This document shows positions 48,812 to 57,101 of a DNA stretch of 64,000 nucleotides, one piece after another. The DNA comes from an uncultured Muribaculaceae bacterium (lineage in GTDB: Bacteria > Bacteroidota > Bacteroidia > Bacteroidales > Muribaculaceae). Both the position numbers and the translations under genes were made by a program. The notes beneath the pieces are model-generated. The model worked only from the letters and a program-made list of their open reading frames with translations. It had not been told where the DNA came from and searched no databases. The stretch is taken from positions 86,708 to 150,707 of the forward strand of contig CAJUCW010000005.1 in NCBI GenBank assembly GCA_910585275.1, read 5' to 3'. Position 1 is the first letter of the stretch. Each line of letters begins with the position of its first letter.

Positions 48812-50854
48812 TCACCTTACAATAATCTTTTTCCCACCCGCAATGTATATTCCCGGGGGAAGACCTTCGGCGGCCTTACTTTCGCTTACACCTGTCCTGA
48901 TGCATTTTCCATCAATCGAAGTAACATTTACAATCCGATTCACCCCATCGATAGTATCAACCGAAGAGTCGGCATCAAGGTCATTGCATGCAAAGACAGC
49001 TTTCAATCGGAATGGAGACCCTCCATAGGTCCAGAAACCTATAAAATAAAGGTGATTCCGATTCATAATTCTTCCATTCGTCGATTTAAGATTCCTCAAG
49101 TCCATTACGACCCTTGTATCGTTACCGAAATCAGCCACAGCAGGGTCTGTCCAGTAATTGTCAATATCATAAACCCTGAAAGACAATCCGCAACTCGACG
49201 GCGACTGAATTTCCGCTATAAGATAGTCATACTTGGAGAGGTCGAGTGGATTGGTATATTTCCATCCCGCAAATCCATATTGCCCGGTCGTCACGCTTCC
49301 CGTAGAAGCATCAAACGATCCTGTTTCCCAAATGGAGGGATTGAAGCACTCTTCTGTCATAGGGAAAGGTGTTGAAATGAATTTTATTTCAGAGGTAGCT
49401 TCCTCATCTCCCGAAAGATAGTGAATAACACATTCGGTCTCTCCTTGCTCGTAAGCAAAAAATTTCCCATCTTTAAAACCCATAATATCTGGATTTGAAA
49501 AAGCCACATCCCCTATTCCCGTGAAGTTAATTTCGAATCCATCTCCTTCGCCTATAAGGGCCGCCCCTTTCACGCCTCCGGTGGTTACGACATATTCTGA
49601 TGCAACTACTTCGCTACGCGGAGAAAGGCACAACTCCGGCTGCGACACATCCATTTTCTCTCCCGCATAATCGCGAAACCAATGATATACCGGCCACGGA
49701 CACGCTTCCGGATCATTGAGAAACGTATAATTTCCTTCTTTTCCGGGTTCGTCCTTAAACTTGGCAAGCCATTCCGGACCAGTGAAAATCATCCAGCTTA
49801 CATTGCCGGTATTGTCGGCTATTACCTTGAAATTTCCTCCGAAGCCTTGACCCAACATTTTTCCGGTGATGCTCTTCCCCCATGATGCACCATAGGAAGA
49901 GGGCGCCCAATCCATTTCAGTCACCATTATAGGGGCTATTTCCGCAGCCGGGGCTATCTGGGCGTCCCAACCGGCGGCAAATGCATCGAAATGTCCGCCG
50001 TATCCACCTCCAAGTTCATGACTCGGTTCCATAGCGTCGCTCCCATACCATCCGGGATACACATGCACGGCATATCCTATATTATCCCCTTTCACAGGAT
50101 AAGTGGCGAAACCGGCATATTGCGACTGATAGCCAGTCCCTGGAATCCAAAGAATATTGTCGCATCCGTTCCCACGCATCAAGTCAACGATTTCCTGAAA
50201 GAATTGCGTCAGGTTTCTGTTGCAACCGTCGGTATTCGAACGATATTCACCGTCCGTATCCTTTATCCTTACCGGTTCGTTGGCGAGTTCAAACATTATA
50301 TGCGGATTGTCAGTCAATCGTTTTTGCGATGACACATATCCCCATACTTTTTTCAAATATTTATGGTAAGCGTCACCCACGGCAATTTCCTCCGGACATA
50401 CACCCGGCGGACGCATCACTACATACAAACCTTTGGATACCGCATACTCCGCCATAGGGATAAAAACCTCCGACAGATATTTGCAAAATCTGTTGTAATC
50501 AAACGCAGAGATATCGTTCTCTCCCTTTGTATGGACACCGGGGATATTCGACCAATATGGATCCATGTGAAGTCGCAGGAAATTAAATTTCCATCCGGCC
50601 TCCATAATATCGTCAATCAGCCCTTTATTATAGTCCAGACATGCTTTCACATTATAATTCGACCATCTCTTTCCTTGTTCGTTGAACCATGGACTATATG
50701 TCTGGCCGAAACCATGAAGATTCACGCGGTTGCCGTTTTCATCAACAAGCCAACGCCCCTCTACATGAAGTTCAGGCATTGCCATTCCGGGCCAAGGGTA
50801 GGCGGGAAGCATACCTAAAACTGCTATCAATAGAGCAGAAATATGTCTTCTCAT
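48812..50854 (-). CDS. GH5 glycanase with Ig-like and shared C-terminal modules and a T9SS tail
   Basis: A 680-residue exported enzyme. The signal peptide is ~1-25; the GH5 barrel spans ~28-400 with acid/base Glu193 in MFELANEP and nucleophile Glu313 in IMVTEMDWAP. Residues ~415-495 look like a bacterial Ig-like domain; ~504-624 match the C-terminal module of the neighbouring esterase; and 642-680 (NVTSIDGK then GLPPGIYIAGGKKIIVR) fit the type IX secretion sorting domain, so it is probably attached to the cell surface. ATG 50854 starts at the signal peptide; the longer frame is unlikely. Xylan or mixed-linkage glucan cleavage is likely, but subfamily is not determined. Confidence 0.87.
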   Translation of the reverse strand: MRRHISALLIAVLGMLPAYPWPGMAMPELHVEGRWLVDENGNRVNLHGFGQTYSPWFNEQGKRWSNYNVKACLDYNKGLIDDIMEAGWKFNFLRLHMDPYWSNIPGVHTKGENDISAFDYNRFCKYLSEVFIPMAEYAVSKGLYVVMRPPGVCPEEIAVGDAYHKYLKKVWGYVSSQKRLTDNPHIMFELANEPVRIKDTDGEYRSNTDGCNRNLTQFFQEIVDLMRGNGCDNILWIPGTGYQSQYAGFATYPVKGDNIGYAVHVYPGWYGSDAMEPSHELGGGYGGHFDAFAAGWDAQIAPAAEIAPIMVTEMDWAPSSYGASWGKSITGKMLGQGFGGNFKVIADNTGNVSWMIFTGPEWLAKFKDEPGKEGNYTFLNDPEACPWPVYHWFRDYAGEKMDVSQPELCLSPRSEVVASEYVVTTGGVKGAALIGEGDGFEINFTGIGDVAFSNPDIMGFKDGKFFAYEQGETECVIHYLSGDEEATSEIKFISTPFPMTEECFNPSIWETGSFDASTGSVTTGQYGFAGWKYTNPLDLSKYDYLIAEIQSPSSCGLSFRVYDIDNYWTDPAVADFGNDTRVVMDLRNLKSTNGRIMNRNHLYFIGFWTYGGSPFRLKAVFACNDLDADSSVDTIDGVNRIVNVTSIDGKCIRTGVSESKAAEGLPPGIYIAGGKKIIVR

Positions 50855-50882
50855 GCTTGTGCTTTTAAAATAATTTTGAAAA

Positions 50883-52259
50883 TCACTTGAATTTCCAGAA
50901 ATCAATATTGAAAAGTTTCGGACCTTTCCTGCCTTTAAACACGAAATAGATGTCATGCACACCCGGTATTTCGGCACAGACAGGGACTTCGATGTATTTC
51001 CACTTTTCCCAACCACCCGTGCCGGGAACATCGAGAACAGCTACCAACGGGCCATCCTTACCGTCCATCCTCACTTCAATCTTGCCCCCGCGAAGAGCAC
51101 TCGCCACGGAAGCCCCGAACAATTTCGGCCCCCCGCTTTTGAAATTGACATTCGCAAGTTTTATGAAATCACCGTCATGCACATCAGAAACGTAGAGCCC
51201 TGTATTTGAATTCGGTTCAGTAGTCACACCTTCCGACCATGCCATAGTTTCCGCTTCGATTCTTCCGTAGGGTTCAAAGGTCTTTATGGCCGGAGCCCCC
51301 TCTTTTGTAGGCATAATCGTAGGGAACGTGCCGTCGGAGTTATACTCGAACGGCTCCACGGCCACACTTCGCCCGAAACCTCCGCCCCCCGGAAGATTCC
51401 CTGTATGATAGAAGAAATATGATTTCCCTTTAAAGTCAATTATTCCGCTATGATTGGTGAAAGACCCTGTGTCGCACTGTGGCATAATCACTCCCTTATA
51501 TTTCCAAGGCCCGGTCGGTCCGTCGCTCATGGAATATGATATGTTCTCGGGTATGCCTCCGGCTGCATATACCATATAATATTTGCCATCCCTTTTATAG
51601 AACCAAGGTCCTTCCGTGTATGTAGAATTATACTTCTTTTCAGGTTCCATCTCGACAAACTTCGGTTTGCCGAACCCTTCAGGGGTTTGCTCAATCATTC
51701 CTACTTCTCCGTCGAACGAAACCATATCCTTGTTGAGTTTCACATAATAAAGGTTAGGATTGCCCCAATATAAATAAGCCTGACCGTCGTCATCTATAAA
51801 AACCGTAGGATCAATATACGCCCAGTTTCCGTCAACCAAAGGTTTGCCGAGGGCATCTTTAAAAGGACCTGTAGGAGTATCGCCCACGGCAACTCCAATA
51901 GCCATAGCCCCTGTGAGTTTCGAATGAAGAGGCACATAAAAATAGAATTTGCCATCGCGCTCTATACATTGCGGAGCCCACGCACGGTCGTCGGCCCATT
52001 CGAAATCTTCTATCGCAAGAGGCGACCCATGATCGGTCCAATTTACCATGTCGTCGGTAGAATAAACCCTCCATTCCTGCATCCAGAAAAAATCGGCTTT
52101 ATTCTCATCGTGACCAGTATATATATACAGGCGGTCGCCATGAACCATCGGAGCCGGGTCGGTTGTAAAACACGTCTGCACAATCGGATTGTCGGCACTT
52201 ACGGACGAAACCGCAAACGAGAGGAATGCTAATGCAATATATTTTTTGGGAATATACAT
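50883..52259 (-). CDS. Secreted GH43 with C-terminal CBM6
   Basis: A 458-residue exported enzyme. After a signal peptide (1-22) the GH43 propeller carries Asp34 (FTTDPAPMV), Asp150 (AYIDPTVFID) and Glu216 (YTEGPWFYK). From about residue 330 (GRIEAETMAWSEGV to NIDFWKF) a CBM6-type beta-sandwich follows, which binds xylan chain ends or side chains. The arrangement resembles GH43 subfamily 29, known for arabinofuranosidase or xylosidase activity. ATG 52259 gives a good signal peptide; an ATG at 52280 would overlap the esterase stop by four bases (ATGA) and add seven residues. Confidence 0.88.
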   Translation of the reverse strand: MYIPKKYIALAFLSFAVSSVSADNPIVQTCFTTDPAPMVHGDRLYIYTGHDENKADFFWMQEWRVYSTDDMVNWTDHGSPLAIEDFEWADDRAWAPQCIERDGKFYFYVPLHSKLTGAMAIGVAVGDTPTGPFKDALGKPLVDGNWAYIDPTVFIDDDGQAYLYWGNPNLYYVKLNKDMVSFDGEVGMIEQTPEGFGKPKFVEMEPEKKYNSTYTEGPWFYKRDGKYYMVYAAGGIPENISYSMSDGPTGPWKYKGVIMPQCDTGSFTNHSGIIDFKGKSYFFYHTGNLPGGGGFGRSVAVEPFEYNSDGTFPTIMPTKEGAPAIKTFEPYGRIEAETMAWSEGVTTEPNSNTGLYVSDVHDGDFIKLANVNFKSGGPKLFGASVASALRGGKIEVRMDGKDGPLVAVLDVPGTGGWEKWKYIEVPVCAEIPGVHDIYFVFKGRKGPKLFNIDFWKFK

Positions 52260-52276
52260 ATCGTTTTGGTTTGATA

Positions 52277-53425
52277 TCATTTAAAAATTAAAGGAAGGAA
52301 TTCATTCAGACACCTTCTCCACGTGAGCCACTCATGATGAGTACCCTCCGATTCATAATAGGTATGGTTGATTCCGGCTTTTTTCAACGCCCCGCTTATT
52401 TTGTCGCTTCCGAAATTCTCTTCCGACCCCATACCGAAAAAGAACGTCTTTACTTTCGAATTAAAGTCATCGGCACTATTGAAAACCCCGTCGTAAGCTT
52501 TATCAAGACCGTTTCCGAGAAAAAACAATGCCCCGCTGAAAGAACCGATATGAGCGAACAGGTCGAGATTGCGGAGTGTGATTTCAAGCGTTTCATGTCC
52601 GCCCCAGGAAAGCCCCGCCATGGCACGGCTATCACGGTCAGACTTCACCCTGAATGTCTTTTCAATATACGGAATCAGCTCTTCAAGCATGATCGGAGTG
52701 AACGAGGCTCCGAATTCGTCTCTGCTCTCGCCGGGACGTGCACCGTGAATATAGCCGCAATTACCATAATCCATCACCACAATCATCGGCACACACTTTC
52801 CGGAAGCTATCTGATTGTCGAGAATATCGGCCATACGTCCCTGCGTATGCCATCCACGCTCGTCCTCGCCCATGCCGTGCTGTAGATAAAGCACCGGGTA
52901 GGATTTGGAGGGCGACGTTTCATACTCGGCCGGAGTATATACGAAACAACGGCGTTGTGAATTTTCTTTTTCCGAAAAATAACGACATTCCCTTACTTGT
53001 CCGTGAGGAACGCTTTTATCAAATTTATAATATGAGGCCTGGTCTGCCTTTTCCGGAATTTCTATGCCCGACGACATTCTTCCACATCCATAAAATGTCT
53101 CCGACGCGGGATCGTTTACGGCCACACCGTCAACAATCAGGAAATAATAATGAAAACCCTCGACAAGCGGAGGGGTAGTCACGGACCATACTCCACCTTC
53201 GCCCATCGACATGTCATATTTTTTTCCGCAGATATCAAGCCTTACTTCTTTGGCATCAGGCGCGTGGAGTTTGAATGTGGCTCGTGAATCCGAATCCACA
53301 CAAGGATATCTGGCCTCAGGAATATTTGTGGAAGCAGGAATCCCTTCCGCGGGAACAGTGGCGTTCATCGAACGGACTCCAACAAAAGCCATTATTGAAA
53401 TCGCTAATAAATATTTCATGGTCAT
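52277..53425 (-). CDS. CE1-type esterase with N-terminal E-set domain
   Basis: A 382-residue exported esterase. After a signal peptide (~1-22), residues ~35-125 are an E-set/CBM48-like beta domain (ATFKLHAPDAKEVRLDI, SVTTPPLVEGFHYYF). The esterase D/feruloyl esterase-type alpha/beta hydrolase follows with YLQHGMGEDERGW, nucleophile Ser273 in GLSWGGHE and a histidine in GTHHEW. CE1 members of xylan loci remove ferulate or acetate from arabinoxylan. ATG 53425 is used and 53419 is an equal alternative; the frame continues upstream only into the previous gene's end. Confidence 0.87.
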   Translation of the reverse strand: MTMKYLLAISIMAFVGVRSMNATVPAEGIPASTNIPEARYPCVDSDSRATFKLHAPDAKEVRLDICGKKYDMSMGEGGVWSVTTPPLVEGFHYYFLIVDGVAVNDPASETFYGCGRMSSGIEIPEKADQASYYKFDKSVPHGQVRECRYFSEKENSQRRCFVYTPAEYETSPSKSYPVLYLQHGMGEDERGWHTQGRMADILDNQIASGKCVPMIVVMDYGNCGYIHGARPGESRDEFGASFTPIMLEELIPYIEKTFRVKSDRDSRAMAGLSWGGHETLEITLRNLDLFAHIGSFSGALFFLGNGLDKAYDGVFNSADDFNSKVKTFFFGMGSEENFGSDKISGALKKAGINHTYYESEGTHHEWLTWRRCLNEFLPLIFK

Positions 53426-53459
53426 AAAAAATTTATCCGGTAAAAACGTTTTTTCGAAA

Positions 53460-55175
53460 TCACTCCACATTGGAGGCAAACATCCCGACAACAGTGCCGG
53501 TGAATCCGCCTGCTACATTGGTAGATGTAAATCCGGCATCCACTCCATCCGCAACCTTCTGCCATGACTCGCCGCCGTCAAGAGAATAGAAGAAAGAATA
53601 TCCAAGACCCTGGCCTTCTACTTTCAATGACACGGTGGTTGAAGAAGGGGCTATTTCCTTTTTTGCAATTGCCTGTGGTCCGCTTTCCGTTATCTTACGA
53701 AGTTCTATCAAATGATTATCCCCTTCGCGGGTCCTGGCAAGATAATACTGATGAGTCTCGTCTTTAAACACAAGCAACCCGGCGTTCTGGCTGTCATTTT
53801 CCGGAACAAACGTCATCTTCGTGTCGGCGCTGAAATTATGATGGTTTATCCTACGGCATACAAAAGGCAATTCCGCCTTCTCTCCCGACCAGACTTCCCC
53901 GCATTTCAAAGACAGATATCCCGGATTTTCGGTAAGTGAATAATACTTATCTGCCGGACCTCTCAGAGTCATCCATTCATGACTCAATATGGAATCGTTG
54001 AAATCTTCAACTCTTTCATAATTGCCGAACGTTACATTCTCCTCCCTCTTCACGCCAGGGCGCGAAACAATCATAGGAACAGTCTTACCCTCTTCAAGGA
54101 ATACAGGCCACCCGTCGTCAGTCCATTTTACAGGCATAATAAACGTCTCGCGTCCGAGATTTTCCTTATCGTCGGCAAAGGGACGCACCGCAAGGAAAAC
54201 TCCCCACCATTCACCGGACGGAGTCCTGACCAGGTCGGCATGTCCGGCACAAGTCACCGGATTCGGACGTGCGGCATCGAGGGTACGTTGTGTCAGAATA
54301 GGGTTTCCCTGATAAGGAGTATAAGGTCCGAAAGGTGTGTCGCCACGATAAATCACTTCGCTATGATTGACAGATGTGCCACCTTCGGCTGTCATCAGAT
54401 AATACTTGCCATTCACCTTATAGATATGAGGTCCTTCGCACCATATCGGTTTATCCTCAAGTCTCCATCCTTTATCGACCACAATCTTGCGCTCGCCCAC
54501 ACATTTATCGGTAGCGGTGTCAAACTCCACGACCCTGACCGTGCGATGTCCGGGATATTCGGGCCTGTCATCGGGGGCATCATCGTTGTTTACGATATAA
54601 CCTTTGCCGTCTTCATCGAAAAAGAAAGCCGGATCTATACCTCTGACTTCCGGAAGCATTATCGGATCGCTCCACTCCCCGAACGGATCTTGCGTCTTCA
54701 CAAAAAAGTTGCCGTCGCCGACATTGGTCGTAATCATATAATAAGTCTTGTTCGCAGGATTATAAGAAATGGCAGGTGCAAATATACCTCCGCTCACATG
54801 CTGTTTCTCCATATTACGCAACTGCGACTTGCGGGTCAATACATGTCCTATCTGTTGCCAATTCACGAGATCTTTGCTATGGAATATGGGGACTCCGGGG
54901 AAATATGTGAACGTTGACGTCACAAGGAAATAATCTCCTTCTCCATTTGTGCATATCGAAGGATCGGAATACCATCCGGCAAGCACCGGATTGTAAAAAG
55001 AACTTTCATCCGGAAGAGGATTTTCCTTATAAAAAGTGTCATTGCCGGAATAATTGAAAGAATCAAATATAGCTACGGAAGACTGGGGTTCCAATCTTTT
55101 CGAGGTCGAGCCACAACCTACCGTCAAATGCAGGATTGAGAGAGAGGCGATTATCAATGTCTGTTTTACTTTCAT
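53460..55175 (-). CDS. GH43 lipoprotein with C-terminal jelly-roll (GH43_12-like)
   Basis: A 571-residue lipoprotein (LTVGC, Cys21). The GH43 domain carries Asp71 (AGWYSDPSIC), Asp181 (VRGIDPAFFFDEDG) and Glu247 (WCEGPHIY). The C-terminal ~200 residues are the concanavalin-like domain (DUF1349/xylosidase C-terminal type) common in long GH43 enzymes that remove arabinose or xylose. It is the first gene of the ten-gene run, with a -7 box at 55199-55206. ATG 55175 gives an ideal lipoprotein signal; an upstream frame start would place extra basic residues before it. Confidence 0.88.
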   Translation of the reverse strand: MKVKQTLIIASLSILHLTVGCGSTSKRLEPQSSVAIFDSFNYSGNDTFYKENPLPDESSFYNPVLAGWYSDPSICTNGEGDYFLVTSTFTYFPGVPIFHSKDLVNWQQIGHVLTRKSQLRNMEKQHVSGGIFAPAISYNPANKTYYMITTNVGDGNFFVKTQDPFGEWSDPIMLPEVRGIDPAFFFDEDGKGYIVNNDDAPDDRPEYPGHRTVRVVEFDTATDKCVGERKIVVDKGWRLEDKPIWCEGPHIYKVNGKYYLMTAEGGTSVNHSEVIYRGDTPFGPYTPYQGNPILTQRTLDAARPNPVTCAGHADLVRTPSGEWWGVFLAVRPFADDKENLGRETFIMPVKWTDDGWPVFLEEGKTVPMIVSRPGVKREENVTFGNYERVEDFNDSILSHEWMTLRGPADKYYSLTENPGYLSLKCGEVWSGEKAELPFVCRRINHHNFSADTKMTFVPENDSQNAGLLVFKDETHQYYLARTREGDNHLIELRKITESGPQAIAKKEIAPSSTTVSLKVEGQGLGYSFFYSLDGGESWQKVADGVDAGFTSTNVAGGFTGTVVGMFASNVE

Positions 55176-55198
55176 GATGTTGTTTTTTGTTAACATCA

Positions 55199-55206
55199 CA
55201 AAATTA
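55199..55206 (-). promoter_or_regulatory. -7 box of the ten-gene xylan operon
   Basis: TAATTTTG on the minus strand, 23 bases before the first gene. No good -33 TTTG is visible, as expected for a promoter needing an activator. Confidence 0.5.
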
Positions 55207-55343
55207 TAACAAAGCACCCTGCATGACGTATAGATAAATGTTTTTTACATTGCTATCCGTAACAACACTCCCCATTCATGTCACATTTAGATAAACAAAT
55301 GTATCTGAAAAATGCAAAATATCCCCTCTATCAATAAAATAAA

Positions 55344-55379
55344 GAGGGATTGCGTCATAATTGACCGACGCAACCCCTC
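55344..55379 (-). terminator. Terminator of the second SGNH esterase
   Basis: GAGGGATTGCGTC faces GACGCAACCCCTC (one G-U pair) 32 bases beyond the stop at 55412, followed on the minus strand by a T-rich stretch. Confidence 0.7.
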
Positions 55380-55411
55380 CGGCTATACATGCCATGCAAA
55401 CTATAATATCT

Positions 55412-57037
55412 TCATTTATGCGGATGCTCCAGTATCTTCGTGGCAACGCGAATTCCCGGAGTTTTTTTATCGCGCGGGTGGATATCGTTCCATTCACCTA
55501 TATCCCCGTTGCGCACCCACCATGCCGAAGGCGATTCGTCGGCAGCCCTTCTCTGAGATTCTCTCATTTCCTGCCAGCTTTTACGCCCATTTACATTCGA
55601 TTCATGCAAGAAATCTGCCAATTCCACTATATAAAAAGGTAGTCCGTCATCAGAAAATGTGGCACGCCAATCTGAAATCAACGATTTCAAAAGGGAGGCA
55701 TATTCAAAACGTATATCAACATCCGATTCACCTTGATACCACACCACTCCTCTGAACGGAAGGTGCGCCAACGGATGAATCATGGAATTATATAACACTG
55801 ACGGAGTCTGGAAAAAATCCGTGACCGATGGAGTGGGAGGCATCATTGCCCCTACCTTATGCCGCCATTTCCCTTCAAGAGAAATCTCGCTTCCGTCATC
55901 ATAAATTATCTTATGTGGTTTATCCGGCACAAAATGAGGGGCGCCACCGTTGCTAACCACCCTTATACACACTAAATTACCACCCTTATGTAAGACTCCG
56001 GAAGGAATCCTATATATACGTGGCGGATACTGATACGTGGTATTGCCGACGAATTTTCCATTCACCCATACCGAATCGGCATCGACTATACATCCGAGCC
56101 TTAACTCCGCTCCTTTGCCATCCTTTTCATCAGCGACACTGACCGTTTTCCGCAACCAATGGGAACCGTTCAAAGCCTTTCCATCCCTGATGCCCCATTT
56201 GCTATCCATAAGGTCGGTTTCAATCCAGTCGGAATCATCAAATTCCGGACGGTTCCAGTTGACCGGGCCATTATATCCTGGGTCGTCGAAGTCCATTGTC
56301 CGGTACCAGAGAGATTGAGCTCGCCTCTCGCCACGCCCGAGGGCGCTGCGATACTCATCGTCTTCAGAAATACGCAATTTATGAAGCCTTACCGGATAAT
56401 CGGACAAGGCATTTTCACTTATCCAGGCTTCGATTTTAGTTCCTCCCCAGCTTGAATTGACAATTCCCACCGGGACATGGCCGTTTTTCTCATACAATTC
56501 TTTTGCCATGAAATAAACGAGCGCGCCAAAACGTTCGCTCGTGCCGGGCACGGCTTTTTTCCACTCTGAGGTCGAAACATCATTCCTGCCTCCATGAAAT
56601 GCATATTCCTTAGGCACTTTGAATTCCCTGATTTTAGGATTATTGTAAGAACCAACCTCATCCTTAAAAAAATCCATCGTACGGCTCACCATAAGTTCCA
56701 TATTGCTTTGTCCGGAGCAAAGATAAAGGTCGCCTATCAAAATGTCGTCCACCTCTAAATCATTGACACGCAATTTATACGGGCCTCCCGCCTTCATCGG
56801 AGGAAGCTGAGCCGACCAGGTGCTGTCGGCAAGGACATTGGTTTTTGCTTTCTTTTTGTTGAAAACAATCTCAACCGGTTCGCCTGGAGCGCCGGTGCCC
56901 CATATTACTATGGGACAATTTCTTTGAAGCACCGCACCGTCTGACAACACTGCGGGAAGTCGCACTTCCGGCAACGCGCTTTTACAGCACATTGCCGCAA
57001 CAACGAGCAACGCAGCCTTTAAAAATTTTATATTCAT
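55412..57037 (-). CDS. Large SGNH O-acetylesterase with inserted jelly-roll domain
   Basis: A 541-residue exported esterase of the sialate O-acetylesterase (SASA) group. Signal peptide ~1-20; a short N-terminal Ig-like domain (LSDGAVLQRNCPIVIWG); SGQSNMEL with Ser111; an inserted galactose-binding-like jelly-roll at ~235-360 (SHWLRKTVSV, DSVWVNGKFVG); WYQGESDV; and the DIHPRD Asp/His pair near the end. In a xylan locus it most likely deacetylates xylan or side chains. It has its own terminator and lies outside the ten-gene run, 64 bases after the HTCS gene. Confidence 0.85.
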   Translation of the reverse strand: MNIKFLKAALLVVAAMCCKSALPEVRLPAVLSDGAVLQRNCPIVIWGTGAPGEPVEIVFNKKKAKTNVLADSTWSAQLPPMKAGGPYKLRVNDLEVDDILIGDLYLCSGQSNMELMVSRTMDFFKDEVGSYNNPKIREFKVPKEYAFHGGRNDVSTSEWKKAVPGTSERFGALVYFMAKELYEKNGHVPVGIVNSSWGGTKIEAWISENALSDYPVRLHKLRISEDDEYRSALGRGERRAQSLWYRTMDFDDPGYNGPVNWNRPEFDDSDWIETDLMDSKWGIRDGKALNGSHWLRKTVSVADEKDGKGAELRLGCIVDADSVWVNGKFVGNTTYQYPPRIYRIPSGVLHKGGNLVCIRVVSNGGAPHFVPDKPHKIIYDDGSEISLEGKWRHKVGAMMPPTPSVTDFFQTPSVLYNSMIHPLAHLPFRGVVWYQGESDVDIRFEYASLLKSLISDWRATFSDDGLPFYIVELADFLHESNVNGRKSWQEMRESQRRAADESPSAWWVRNGDIGEWNDIHPRDKKTPGIRVATKILEHPHK

Positions 57038-57101
57038 ATCAATAACAGTATTGTATTAAAAAAATTATTGTTAAAATCCACATTTCCTAACCTTATTATT
57101 C

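Noticed and set aside
53979..54917. 312-codon open frame opposite the GH43 lipoprotein
   Set aside because: Antisense shadow; composition reflects the complementary GH43 codons.
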